A DNA stretch of 48,932 bases, from positions 1 to 48,932 of the forward strand of contig JAJSAA010000179.1 in NCBI GenBank assembly GCA_024274995.1. The letters are read 5' to 3'. The translations under genes were made by a program, and so were the position numbers. Under the pieces are notes generated by a model. The model worked only from the letters and a program-made list of their open reading frames with translations, was not told the origin of the DNA and did not search any database. Positions 34,484 through 43,133 of this stretch are shown here, piece by piece; the stretch's first letter is position 1, and each line of letters opens with the position of its first letter. Source of the DNA: Deltaproteobacteria bacterium. GTDB lineage: Bacteria; Desulfobacterota; Desulfobulbia; Desulfobulbales; VMSU01.

Positions 34484-35493
34484 GGTTTCAGATCCACAAA
34501 TTCTATTTTAGCCCCTTTGGGCAATTGCTTACGCCAGGCGGCAAGCAGAGCCTGCTTTTTGCGGCTCATGATCTCATTTTTCAGATAGACCCTTACCATT
34601 TTGAAGGTCTTATTCCGGGCTGGTTGATAGCCGGTCAGCTGGACGAGATAAAAATTACCGTTCATTTCAACCGGCCTGGAGATCTCATATTTCCCCAACT
34701 TTTTAGCGACTTCGTAGAGCTTTTTGTCGGCCTTCTTGTTCAAATGAATGTTTTTCTGCACCACAAAGGTGCCATTGACCTGTAATTTTCCCGGATTATT
34801 GTTATACTTCTTGATAATCTCGGTTCTTACCTTCAAAATTTGCCGCATGGTACGCGGGTCATTGGGATCACCAAAAAAAAGAATTTTGTTTACCTGAACA
34901 TTCTCCGGGGCATGAAAATAAGCCTGTCCCTGGTTGTAAGCAGCCTTGAGATCTTTTTCGGTTATTTTGATTTCAGGGTCTATGTTTTTATGGATATAAC
35001 CCCGCACCGTTAACATACGGCGGATCTGTTCTTCAAAGGCGGCTCGATTCTTCATACCATTAGTCCGCAGATATCTCTGCAGACCTTTATTGCCCCCCAT
35101 GGTCTTAATTTGAGCTTTGGTGACTTTTTTGACCTCGGCGGTACTGATCCTGATACTTTTGGCCGCCTTTTGATAGGCCAGTTCCTCCATAATCAGCTGT
35201 TTAAGAGATTCGTCCTTAATCTTCTGAGCCAGAAACGGGGTGATCTCACGCCGTCCGTATCGTTCCATGGTCAAATCATATATTCTGTTCATTAATTGAG
35301 CCATGTTGATCTTCGCCCCATTTACCCGCGCCACAACTATGGAAGCGGCATCACTGTGCCCCATAACCTTGTCGGGAGGTGAGGCGGCAGCTTTGGCAGC
35401 CACAGCCGCTTGATTGCCGGAGAGTAATACCGCTGCCGTTATCAGGATGACGGCCCCGAGATAAAGCCAGTATTTTGCCATTTTGTGTATCAT
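34480..35493 (-). CDS. SurA/PpiC-like periplasmic foldase
   Basis: 337 residues with an N-terminal signal or anchor (about 10-32). A SurA_N-like helical region (VVARVNGAKINMAQLMNRIYDLTMER...LKQLIMEELAYQKA) is followed by a parvulin-like segment starting about residue 200 (VQVNKILFFGDPNDP). The usual parvulin GGDLG-type motif is not visible, so isomerase activity is doubtful and chaperone function more likely. It lies between the barrel protein and an NHL lipoprotein, suggesting it escorts one of them across the periplasm. Confidence 0.8.
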   Translation of the reverse strand: MIHKMAKYWLYLGAVILITAAVLLSGNQAAVAAKAAASPPDKVMGHSDAASIVVARVNGAKINMAQLMNRIYDLTMERYGRREITPFLAQKIKDESLKQLIMEELAYQKAAKSIRISTAEVKKVTKAQIKTMGGNKGLQRYLRTNGMKNRAAFEEQIRRMLTVRGYIHKNIDPEIKITEKDLKAAYNQGQAYFHAPENVQVNKILFFGDPNDPRTMRQILKVRTEIIKKYNNNPGKLQVNGTFVVQKNIHLNKKADKKLYEVAKKLGKYEISRPVEMNGNFYLVQLTGYQPARNKTFKMVRVYLKNEIMSRKKQALLAAWRKQLPKGAKIEFVDLKP

Positions 35494-35596
35494 TGTATTC
35501 CCCTTTATTCCAGCTCTAAAACAAAACCCGTTTTATCTTTAAAAATATCTTTGAATCCGTATCTACCTTCTGGTTTACTTGGTCGCTTGCCCCCAC

Positions 35597-37903
35597 CTAT
35601 CCACGTTGGTCATTGATGGAATAATTACCATTGAGACTGACGGTGGTCGCGCCAAATATCCAGTTGCGTTCGGCATCGAATATATAATATAGATTTTTGG
35701 TATTAATACCATTAGTTAAATTTTTGCTCAGACTGTATCTGCCCTGTACGGAGGCAGTACATTTTATATAGGGAATAACCCCATATAGTTTAAGACTGTT
35801 GGAGTAGGTATCGGTATCATCCTTTTCATAGTTTATATTCTGCCACAGGCCCTTATCGTCAAATTGGTACTCCGAAGCATTACCGCGCCGACTGACCAGA
35901 GAGGTACTGAGATTGTAATGAATACCGGTCAGCGGCACCGGCCCGGAGAATGAGATGCCGGTATTGAAGTGCCATTCAACATCGTGCTTGCTCTCGGCGC
36001 TGGAATCCGCACCGTGCGCGTCATCTCTTTTGTAAATAACCCACCAGCCAGCAGACAAATAGTTAGTTATCTTACGCCCATCGTTATAGGCGGTTTCCAG
36101 GTGCCAGCGTCGGTCATAAAAATCTTTGCCGTCTAACCATGTATAGGCATTCTCAATCTTAAAGGGCTTTTCAGTCCATACCAGATTAATATAATCACGA
36201 GTAACCTGTGGTTGCAAGACTTCAAAGCCGGAATTACCGTTAAGAAATTTTTCTTTGGTCAGAGAATATTCATAGGCGGAAGAAAGACGATTGTCTAACA
36301 GGCTCAAATTGACACTAAAGGTAATGGTATTAGAAGATATAGTATAATCTTCCCCTGCTGGCAGGGAATAGCTTGTCCTGACATCATAGGTACTGGTACT
36401 TGTTGTCGGTAGACCGGTAATGTTAAGCGCCAGGTAGGATGCGCCTGGATTAGAAATATTCCATTGACTGCCCTGGGACAAATTCACCCATAATTCATTA
36501 TCAATAGTCTTGGAGCAGGTATTCTGCTCATAACAGTCACAAGTATAATGTTTACCGCCCGTGTCGGTATCGCTATGATTAATATCGCAGACCGCCACGG
36601 TTATGGTAGCAGGGTCAGCATTAGATTGTTTAATGGTAAATGGTCCGGCTGGCAACGATGTTGAGGTAACATTACGAGCTATTACTTCAGTGTAAGACGG
36701 AGTTCCCTGCTGACCGGTAATCAACAGGTTGTTGGAAGTGCTGGCCGTCAGATAACCGCCGAAAAGCCGCTTGCGATAATCAACGGATAAATTATAATTT
36801 TGAGTTTTGGTTCTGTCGCTTTCTGAATTTTTATTCCTCCAGCCGATCTTAAGCTGGGTAAAAAGGCTTTCATAGAGGCGATGATTAAGCTTGGCCTTGA
36901 GGTACTCATCCTCGCTATAAGTGGACAGCCAGTCTCGGGTCTGGTCTAAATCCCGGCTGGACTCATCCTGGCGATCAACACTCATTTCTATTTTTGAACT
37001 CAGATTCCAGGGCAGATGAATTTTTATGTCCTGGATGAATGACTTATGAGCGGAGATACTTCTGGGCAGCGTCTCACCGCTGATTAGATCATCATCGGTA
37101 TGAGAGGTCGTGTAATTACCGGAGCTTAAAAAATCAAAATTTTTATAGGTCAAGGTACCGGAGAGCCGCAAAAAATCATCCACGCTGGAGTTGTCTCCGG
37201 TGAGTGAAGATACCGGTTTCTGATCGGTTTTGTTTTTTTGGAGCCGATGGGAGGCGGCGCCATTCACCGAATAACCCTTGCCCTTGTAGGAGGAGCTTAT
37301 ATTGAAGGTGTCATTCATTGCCCAGCGTTTGACCATGTTAGTGATACCACTGTCACCTTCCGAGGCAGATTTATAATGGCTATAACCCAAACGGGCGGTG
37401 AGGGGGGTTTGGTGGTAGTTAAGGGCGCTGTCCCCCTGGAAGATGGTCTCGCGGGCATTGCTGTCGCCATAACCAGAGTTGATAAACGGGCGGCTTTCGG
37501 CAATATGGAAATCCAGGTTGAGATGTTTTCTTCTTAAGACCTGACCCGCCAGATCAAAAGTAATCCCATCGCCTTTATTTACCCGCCAGCCTTCATCCTG
37601 CTCATTTTTGTAGGTATTCCGATCCGTCTCACTGGCAAGGGTCAAGGTGAAAATTAGTAGATTTGGGTTATAGATATAGCCTAGGCTGGAATAATCCAAG
37701 GTGGCTCTGATCTCTTTATTGCGGCTCAGGGTTTCTTTATTCTGAGTCTTATCTTTTGAGGCATGGGAGATGAAACGGTAATCATAACTCAAGGCACCGG
37801 TGGAATACCAGATGGTGGGCACAAGCTGCCGCCATGCGGCACGGGCCGTGGCGCATGGCAGCAGTAATGCCAGAGCCAGATATCTGAACCATAAGGGAGT
37901 CAC
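35597..37903 (-). CDS. Outer-membrane beta-barrel protein (putative porin of a cytochrome conduit)
   Basis: 768 residues beginning with a GTG codon and a signal peptide (about 1-22, ATARA-A). Almost the whole protein alternates polar and aromatic/hydrophobic residues as in a large barrel (YDYRFIS, LGYIYNPNLLIFTLTLA, FNTGISFSG, LKLYGVIPY). No haem motifs. Size and context match porins of porin-cytochrome conduits, though I cannot show homology to MtrB. An apparent inserted domain (about 415-540) contains four cysteines within 28 residues (about 436-463). The C-terminus (SINDQRG) lacks the usual terminal aromatic. It sits between two NHL lipoproteins and next to a foldase. Confidence 0.75.
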   Translation of the reverse strand: MTPLWFRYLALALLLPCATARAAWRQLVPTIWYSTGALSYDYRFISHASKDKTQNKETLSRNKEIRATLDYSSLGYIYNPNLLIFTLTLASETDRNTYKNEQDEGWRVNKGDGITFDLAGQVLRRKHLNLDFHIAESRPFINSGYGDSNARETIFQGDSALNYHQTPLTARLGYSHYKSASEGDSGITNMVKRWAMNDTFNISSSYKGKGYSVNGAASHRLQKNKTDQKPVSSLTGDNSSVDDFLRLSGTLTYKNFDFLSSGNYTTSHTDDDLISGETLPRSISAHKSFIQDIKIHLPWNLSSKIEMSVDRQDESSRDLDQTRDWLSTYSEDEYLKAKLNHRLYESLFTQLKIGWRNKNSESDRTKTQNYNLSVDYRKRLFGGYLTASTSNNLLITGQQGTPSYTEVIARNVTSTSLPAGPFTIKQSNADPATITVAVCDINHSDTDTGGKHYTCDCYEQNTCSKTIDNELWVNLSQGSQWNISNPGASYLALNITGLPTTSTSTYDVRTSYSLPAGEDYTISSNTITFSVNLSLLDNRLSSAYEYSLTKEKFLNGNSGFEVLQPQVTRDYINLVWTEKPFKIENAYTWLDGKDFYDRRWHLETAYNDGRKITNYLSAGWWVIYKRDDAHGADSSAESKHDVEWHFNTGISFSGPVPLTGIHYNLSTSLVSRRGNASEYQFDDKGLWQNINYEKDDTDTYSNSLKLYGVIPYIKCTASVQGRYSLSKNLTNGINTKNLYYIFDAERNWIFGATTVSLNGNYSINDQRG

Positions 37904-37918
37904 TGTTTTACTGAAAAA

Positions 37919-39085
37919 TTATTCAGCCGCCTTGCCTTTACGCCTAAGTTCTCTCATGTATTTATCCAATAATTCCTGGTCTGAGGGATATGTTTTGCCC
38001 ACCATTCTGCCAAAGCCATAGACATTGATAGAGCTATAGGGATGGAACTGATTGGCAACGATAATCAGGTATTGAATTTTAAAGCCGGGAGCGGCATATT
38101 GCTTGAAATAATCAACGCTGTCATAATTAATTGCTACCCCGGCCGGCAGGTTCATCGAGCCGGGTTTGTCTAACGGCAGGTTGCCGAAGGCGGTCAGTAC
38201 CTGACCGTTGGTGGCAAACACCTGTACGTTGTTAAAGGCGGCATCGGCCACATATATCCGTCCGTCATGATCAATGGCAATGCCCTTGGGGCGGCCGAAA
38301 TGGCCAAAGCTGCTGCCGGCGCTACCAAGCGACCCCCTGTAATGACCGTCACGGTCATATTTCACCACCTGGAAACGACCCATATCCACCACATACATAT
38401 AGCCTTCCGGGTCAAAGGCAATATCCACCGGGATACGTAACTTGGTATTCTCTTCTCCTGAATTGCCAATACTGTCAACCAGGCTGCCGCTTTTTATGTC
38501 AAAAACCTGTACCCGGCCCTTGTTGTGAGTGCCGTCAACTACAAAAAGATTAGTGCCATATACCGCGACCGCCACCGGCTTCCAGGCATCGGGATTGGAA
38601 TAGCTCTTGACAAAAAAGTCGCGCTTGTCATATTTGAGCACCTGAGAACGAACGGGGTCGGCAACGTATTTATTCCCCTCTTTATCAAGGGCTATATTCA
38701 GAGGTTCCACCAGTTTCCCCATGCCCTGTGCTCCGGCGAGGGGGGCAAATTTCTGCTTGGCAAAATTAAGGGTGAAAACGGTGTTCATGGAGTCACAGAC
38801 GTAGAGGACGCCCTTTTGCATTTCCACCCCGTAAGGCTTTTTGAAGACAAAACCCCTGCGGCCCCGCACCCCGATAAAGGCGGCCAGGCCGCTGGCTTTT
38901 TTGGCAAAATCAGCCGAGCCGTTAAAGGAACGCAGGAATTGATAACGCGGCAAAGACGGGGCGGGCGGGAAAAAAGTAGGGGGCTGTTTCTTCTGGGGTG
39001 CGGCTGAGGGCATGCAGCCAGATAGAGCAAAAAGACTGAGAAGAAGCCAGGCCAATAATATATTACGGGCATCCTTTCTAAGCAT
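37919..39085 (-). CDS. NHL-repeat beta-propeller lipoprotein (first of two)
   Basis: 388 residues. Signal peptide with lipobox LSGC (about Cys24), a Pro-rich linker, then NHL-type repeats (KYVADPVRSQVLKYD, MYVVDMGRFQVVKYD, RIYVADAAFNNVQVF). The C-terminal 40 residues are outside the propeller and basic. AAGGAG lies 8 nt before the ATG. It is the first gene of the operon and a paralogue of the lipoprotein three genes on. Lipid-anchored, probably at the periplasmic face of the outer membrane or at the surface. Confidence 0.88.
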   Translation of the reverse strand: MLRKDARNILLAWLLLSLFALSGCMPSAAPQKKQPPTFFPPAPSLPRYQFLRSFNGSADFAKKASGLAAFIGVRGRRGFVFKKPYGVEMQKGVLYVCDSMNTVFTLNFAKQKFAPLAGAQGMGKLVEPLNIALDKEGNKYVADPVRSQVLKYDKRDFFVKSYSNPDAWKPVAVAVYGTNLFVVDGTHNKGRVQVFDIKSGSLVDSIGNSGEENTKLRIPVDIAFDPEGYMYVVDMGRFQVVKYDRDGHYRGSLGSAGSSFGHFGRPKGIAIDHDGRIYVADAAFNNVQVFATNGQVLTAFGNLPLDKPGSMNLPAGVAINYDSVDYFKQYAAPGFKIQYLIIVANQFHPYSSINVYGFGRMVGKTYPSDQELLDKYMRELRRKGKAAE

Positions 39086-39097
39086 CGGTTAAACTCC

Positions 39098-39145
39098 TTA
39101 ACTATGAGTTAAATGGATTAAAAGCAGAGGTACGCCGCACGTACC
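39098..39145. promoter_or_regulatory. Two inverted repeats in the leader of the porin operon
   Basis: GGTACG-CCGCA-CGTACC (39129-39145) and TTAACT-ATG-AGTTAA (39098-39112) lie between the predicted transcription start and the first gene; the second touches the ribosome-binding site. They may be operators or RNA stems affecting translation. Confidence 0.4.
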
Positions 39146-39174
39146 AATAACCGCCGAGTATCACAAATTTAATA

Positions 39175-39203
39175 AGTATAACGTAATCCCGGTCATTTGC
39201 AAA
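39175..39203 (-). promoter_or_regulatory. Sigma-70-type promoter of NHL-porin-cytochrome operon
   Basis: On the minus strand TTTGCA (39198-39203), a 17-bp spacer and TATACT (39175-39180). Predicted start near 39168, leaving a leader of about 85 nt before the NHL lipoprotein. Confidence 0.5.
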
Positions 39204-39270
39204 GCCGTTTTGTCAACGGTAATCGCGCTTTATTCAAAGTTGTTTGAGCCGTGTTTTAAGCCTTGAGAAG

Positions 39271-40962
39271 ATGAAAAAAAGAAGAAAATCTGCTTCCATT
39301 ACTTCAGTGCGGGTATTGACTGCCCGAGCGGCAGGGCATCTTAAGGCTGGACGTCTGGAGCAGGCCGCCCGGTGCTATGAAAAATTATTACAGAAAACCC
39401 CCAATGACTTGACGCTCTGTAATCAATTAGGGATTATTTACGATGGACTGCATGAATGGGAGCAGGCCGCCCTATGGTATCAAAAGGCCGTCGAACAGCA
39501 ACCGGGAATGGCCGCGGCCCATTATAATCTGGCCAATGTTCTGCATCAACAGGGCAAAGACAACGATGCCATAAAGGCTTACCAGCGGACGCTGGCCATA
39601 GATAAGTATAATCTGGCGGCCTGGAACAATATGGCTGCCATCCTTTACGATCAGGGACGTATGGCCGAAACGCTGACTTGCTTCAGGGAGGCCATGGTGG
39701 TGTTTCCGGAAAGTTCAGCTCTGCACAGCGCCTGTCTCGCGGCCCTTAATTACATACCGGGGATAAGCCGGGTAGAGGAGGCCCAGGCGGCAAAGGAATG
39801 GTGGCTGAGACATGGCAGGGAGCAGCGCCGCCGGTATATTTTCGCCAATTCACCCGCTGCGGAACGTATCCTGCGGGTGGGAATAGTGTCTCCTGATCTT
39901 CGGGATCATTCGGTTAGTTCTTTTCTGCTCCCCCTGCTTCGTAAGCATGATCCAGGGCAGATAACTATTTTTTGTTACGCTAATGTCAGTCGTCCTGATT
40001 CTGTTACTGCTGAGCTCAAATCGTTAAGCCCTTATTGGCGGGATATAAGCACATTTGACACCGGCCATGCAGTTCGGGCCATAATGAATGACCGCATAGA
40101 TATTCTCGTTGATCTAACCGGTCATATGACGGGCGGACGTTTGGATATATTTGCCTGCCAGGCCGCGCCGCTGCAAATGAGCTGGCTGGGCTATCCCAAT
40201 ACCACCGGTCTGCCCACCATTCACTATCGTCTTACCGATTATGAGACAGACCCGCCCGCCGACAGTGAGCCCTTTTACAGCGAGACCCTGCTCCGCCTGC
40301 CCGTCTTTCTTTGCTATGAGCCGCCGGTTTTAGACATATACCCGGCTGAGCCGCCCTGCCTGCGGCATAAATATATAACCTTCGGCTCCTTAAACAATCC
40401 AGCCAAGATTTCGCCGCCGTTGCTGGAGCTCTGGGCCGCTGTCCTGAAACAAACTCCGGACTCCCGATTGTTACTGAAAGGGTTGAGTTTTGACCATCAA
40501 GAAGCCAGGGAGCGTATGCGAGGGCTCTTTGCCCGGCACGATATCCAGGCAGACCGTCTTCTGTTTCGGGGGTATACGCCGAGCCGCTCCGAGCATCTCC
40601 TGGTATATAATCAAGTAGATATTGCTTTGGATACTATTCCATACAATGGGACAACCACAACCTTTGAGGCCCTGTGGATGGGGGTTCCGGTTATTACCAT
40701 GCGCGGCGATCGCCACGCCGCCCGAGTGGGGGAAAGTATCATGGGCCGAGTTGCCGGGCCGGAATTTTGCGCCGCCCATCGTGAAGAATATATCTCTCTG
40801 TCTTTTAATCTGGCTCAAGACAAAAAACGTCTGCAAAGACTGCGGAAAGAGCTTCGTTCTCAACTTTTAAGCTCCGATCTCTGCCAGGGCGCTTCTTTTT
40901 GCCGCCAGTTTGAGAATATCTGCCGTCAGGTTTGGCAGCAATGGTGCGCCAAAACCGCTTAG
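39271..40962 (+). CDS. TPR plus GT41 glycosyltransferase (OGT/SPINDLY-like), copy 1
   Basis: 563 residues. A basic N-terminus precedes about four TPRs (residues 15-155; AARCYEKLLQKTPNDLTLCNQLGIIYDGL, AAWNNMAAILYDQGRMAETL). The rest is a GT41 catalytic region: RVGIVSPDLRDHSVSSF with the His of OGT-type enzymes, DILVDLTGHMTGGR, QMSWLGYPNTTGLP, ITFGSLNNPAKISP with the UDP-binding Lys, and LDTIPYNGTTTTFEALWMGVPV. Such enzymes transfer a sugar to Ser/Thr of proteins. No signal peptide, so cytoplasmic. An in-frame TTG at 39244 is an alternative start. It is divergent from the porin operon. Confidence 0.87.
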   Translation: MKKRRKSASITSVRVLTARAAGHLKAGRLEQAARCYEKLLQKTPNDLTLCNQLGIIYDGLHEWEQAALWYQKAVEQQPGMAAAHYNLANVLHQQGKDNDAIKAYQRTLAIDKYNLAAWNNMAAILYDQGRMAETLTCFREAMVVFPESSALHSACLAALNYIPGISRVEEAQAAKEWWLRHGREQRRRYIFANSPAAERILRVGIVSPDLRDHSVSSFLLPLLRKHDPGQITIFCYANVSRPDSVTAELKSLSPYWRDISTFDTGHAVRAIMNDRIDILVDLTGHMTGGRLDIFACQAAPLQMSWLGYPNTTGLPTIHYRLTDYETDPPADSEPFYSETLLRLPVFLCYEPPVLDIYPAEPPCLRHKYITFGSLNNPAKISPPLLELWAAVLKQTPDSRLLLKGLSFDHQEARERMRGLFARHDIQADRLLFRGYTPSRSEHLLVYNQVDIALDTIPYNGTTTTFEALWMGVPVITMRGDRHAARVGESIMGRVAGPEFCAAHREEYISLSFNLAQDKKRLQRLRKELRSQLLSSDLCQGASFCRQFENICRQVWQQWCAKTA

Positions 40963-41032
40963 TTTGCCTCAATATGGGGCTTTTCGCCCAAGGTGGGGGA
41001 AAATAACTCCAGATAACAGGGCTTTTGGCCTT

Positions 41033-41049
41033 ATACGGGGAACCCGTAT
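41033..41049. terminator. Small palindrome after GT41 gene
   Basis: ATACGGG-GAA-CCCGTAT, a 7-bp stem 70 bp past the stop. No T-run; a weak terminator at most. Confidence 0.3.
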
Positions 41050-41153
41050 TCTGCACTTTAGAGAATGGCCGGACTTGTGACACAGCGTAACATATTGTTC
41101 TTGTGATGGAAAAGCATGCTCTATGTATTAAAAAAATGCCAAAAAGGTTTGTT

Positions 41154-41169
41154 TGGCATGCCAGGTGCA
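41154..41169 (+). promoter_or_regulatory. Sigma-54-type promoter of tetrahaem cytochrome
   Basis: TGGCAT-GCCAG-GTGCA gives GG-N10-GC spacing (GG 41155-41156, GC 41167-41168), one mismatch from consensus in each box. A start near 41180 leaves a 65-nt leader before the ATG with its AAGGAG site. Confidence 0.6.
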
Positions 41170-41245
41170 TTAAAAAAGGTTGCAAGGCGATTAGGTTTGA
41201 TTTATTTAAACATGATTATCAATCATTTTTTACAAGGAGAAAAAA

Positions 41246-42049
41246 ATGAAAAAAACATTATTTATCGGATTGGCCCTGGGGCTTGGTGTTTTTGCTCTGT
41301 CGCTGTCGAATGGTACTACTGCTATGGCTAATCTTACCGGTGGCCAGGGTATTGTTGGTTCTGCCCACGATTTGAGTGCTGCAGGCTATGGCGATGCTCA
41401 GAGCCGGATCTGTGTGTTTTGTCATCATCCTCATAATGCTCATAAAACAGATGCGAATCTGACTTATAGCCCGTTGTGGAACCATGATGTAACGGCTAAT
41501 GCTGGTAATTTTACAACGTATAATAACGGCAATGGCCCCACCTCCGGCCGTAACGCCCTGAATGCTACCATTGGTCAGCCCGGCGGTGTTTCTCTGCTCT
41601 GCCTGTCCTGTCATGACGGTTCTGTTGCTCTGAACGCTTACTCTAATACACAACTGGCTGGCGGTAGTCCTTCTGGCGCTGGTGATCAGTTTATTAACAG
41701 CGGTACCCTTCACCCTGGTGCCAATGCCTATACTATTGGCGCCGGCGGTGATTTGAGCAATCATCATCCCATCGGTTTCAATTATTATGATGCCATGAAT
41801 GCTGATCCTGAAATTGCCAATGTCACGAAGCAGATGACCTCCAGCACCAAGATTAAAGATTTACTGTATGGCGGCACTCAGTTTGAGTGTGTATCCTGCC
41901 ATGACGTTCATAACACCCAGAATGCGGCTGGTGCTGAGCGCTTCCTGTGGAAGTCCAATGATCATTCTAACTTCTGCCTGACTTGTCATGAAAAAGGAAC
42001 CACCCACACCAATCCTAATTGGGGAGTAGCTACTGCTACCGCACCCTGA
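41246..42049 (+). CDS. Exported tetrahaem cytochrome c
   Basis: 267 residues with a clear Sec signal peptide (about 1-28, ending TAMA-N). Four CX2CH motifs: CVFCH, CLSCH, CVSCH, CLTCH. The protein is rich in Gly/Ala/Asn/Thr with few lysines, unlike small tetrahaem c3, and about 65 residues per haem, so it is an extracellular- or surface-type cytochrome. The segment RICVFCHHPHN...PLWN and LLCLSCHDGSVAL matches the N-terminal module of the dodecahaem protein at 33.4 kb. A perfect AAGGAG, a sigma-54-type promoter and a strong terminator suggest a highly expressed, separately controlled gene. Confidence 0.93.
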   Translation: MKKTLFIGLALGLGVFALSLSNGTTAMANLTGGQGIVGSAHDLSAAGYGDAQSRICVFCHHPHNAHKTDANLTYSPLWNHDVTANAGNFTTYNNGNGPTSGRNALNATIGQPGGVSLLCLSCHDGSVALNAYSNTQLAGGSPSGAGDQFINSGTLHPGANAYTIGAGGDLSNHHPIGFNYYDAMNADPEIANVTKQMTSSTKIKDLLYGGTQFECVSCHDVHNTQNAAGAERFLWKSNDHSNFCLTCHEKGTTHTNPNWGVATATAP

Positions 42050-42082
42050 TTTAATTCAGGTACAGTTGAAATATCGGCAAAG

Positions 42083-42130
42083 GGGGGCGGCGGGATTCGG
42101 AAGGAGTCCCGCCGCCCCCTTGTTTGTTTT
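42083..42130 (+). terminator. Strong rho-independent terminator after tetrahaem cytochrome
   Basis: A perfect 13-bp GC stem (GGGGGCGGCGGGA / TCCCGCCGCCCCC) with an 11-nt loop is followed by TTGTTTGTTTT. It lies 33 bp past the stop. Confidence 0.9.
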
Positions 42131-42143
42131 GACCTCTGTCTAA

Positions 42144-43133
42144 CTAACGTAATACGCCATTTTTATATTCAACAAAATGTTCCTGGCCATTGGTAAATAT
42201 ATAAACCCCGCGGCCATCTCTCTTGCCATTTTTGTAGGTTCCCACATATTTAATACCGCTGGGGAAGATATATGTGCCTAAGCCATGGCGTTTGCCATTC
42301 TTGTAGTCACCACTATAAACAGAGCCGTCGGCGGTCGTAAAAATCCCCTGACCGTCTTTACGGCAATTATGGAAACCGCCATGATAGCGGCCGCCATCGG
42401 ATAAAACCAACGTCCCTACCCCGTTTACACAATTACCACTCAGGCATTTGCCGCGAATACCATTGGGGAAGGTTAAGACCCCGTTTTTAACGTAAACTCC
42501 ATCCTTGTATATGCCGCGAAAGCGGCTGCCAAAGGGAAAAATCGCAATTATTTCGCCATTAAAGAGGCCATCTTTAAAGCTTCCCCGATAGCTTGTCCCA
42601 TCTGCCTGTATAATGGTTCCCCGGCCGGACAACTTATTGTTGAGAAATGTGCCTCTTAACTCGTCGCCAGCTGCTGTTTTCAGGATGCCCGAACCATTTA
42701 AACGCCCGTTACGGAAGGTGCCGGTCAGTCGCCGGCCGTCATCCATGGTTAACGCTCCGACTCTGCCATCAAGACAGTTGGTGTTGATTTCGCATTTGCC
42801 GCCGCCTTCACCCTTTATCAGTACCCGGCCGCCGCCATTATAATGATTATCGACAAAATTCCCCTGAAAACGGCTGCCATCGGCCAGGGTCAAGACCCCC
42901 GCGCCATTAAAACGACCGTTAATAAACATGCCGTTATAACGACCGCCATTATTGAGGGCAAATACTCCCCTGCCCTTCTGGCAGTCAGCCTTGACACAAT
43001 GACCGGCCATATTGGTTACGGGCGGTAGTTCAGGTCTGATTTGCACACTATGGCTACAACCATAAAACATCAGGGGCAGCAGAACCCAGGTGATGATCAT
43101 GGCTGGTGTTTTTAGAGCTTTCGCAGGGAGCAT
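42144..43133 (-). CDS. MORN-repeat lipoprotein with cysteine-pair repeats
   Basis: 329 residues. Signal peptide with lipobox FYGC (about Cys26). About eleven MORN repeats fill the rest (YNGMFINGRFNGAGVLT, YSGDYKNGKRHGLGTYIF, YVGTYKNGKRDGRGVYIF). Three repeats carry a preceding cysteine pair with a G-x-C-x4-6-C pattern (CVKADC, CEINTNC, CLSGNC), which could form disulphides in the periplasm. MORN sheets bind proteins or lipids. It is divergent from a cytochrome operon, and convergent with the tetrahaem gene across the terminator. Confidence 0.88.
   Translation of the reverse strand: MLPAKALKTPAMIITWVLLPLMFYGCSHSVQIRPELPPVTNMAGHCVKADCQKGRGVFALNNGGRYNGMFINGRFNGAGVLTLADGSRFQGNFVDNHYNGGGRVLIKGEGGGKCEINTNCLDGRVGALTMDDGRRLTGTFRNGRLNGSGILKTAAGDELRGTFLNNKLSGRGTIIQADGTSYRGSFKDGLFNGEIIAIFPFGSRFRGIYKDGVYVKNGVLTFPNGIRGKCLSGNCVNGVGTLVLSDGGRYHGGFHNCRKDGQGIFTTADGSVYSGDYKNGKRHGLGTYIFPSGIKYVGTYKNGKRDGRGVYIFTNGQEHFVEYKNGVLR

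Noticed and set aside
41116..41331. A 71-codon plus-strand frame upstream of and overlapping the tetrahaem gene
   Set aside because: It runs through the promoter and the signal peptide of the cytochrome in another frame; composition is not protein-like.
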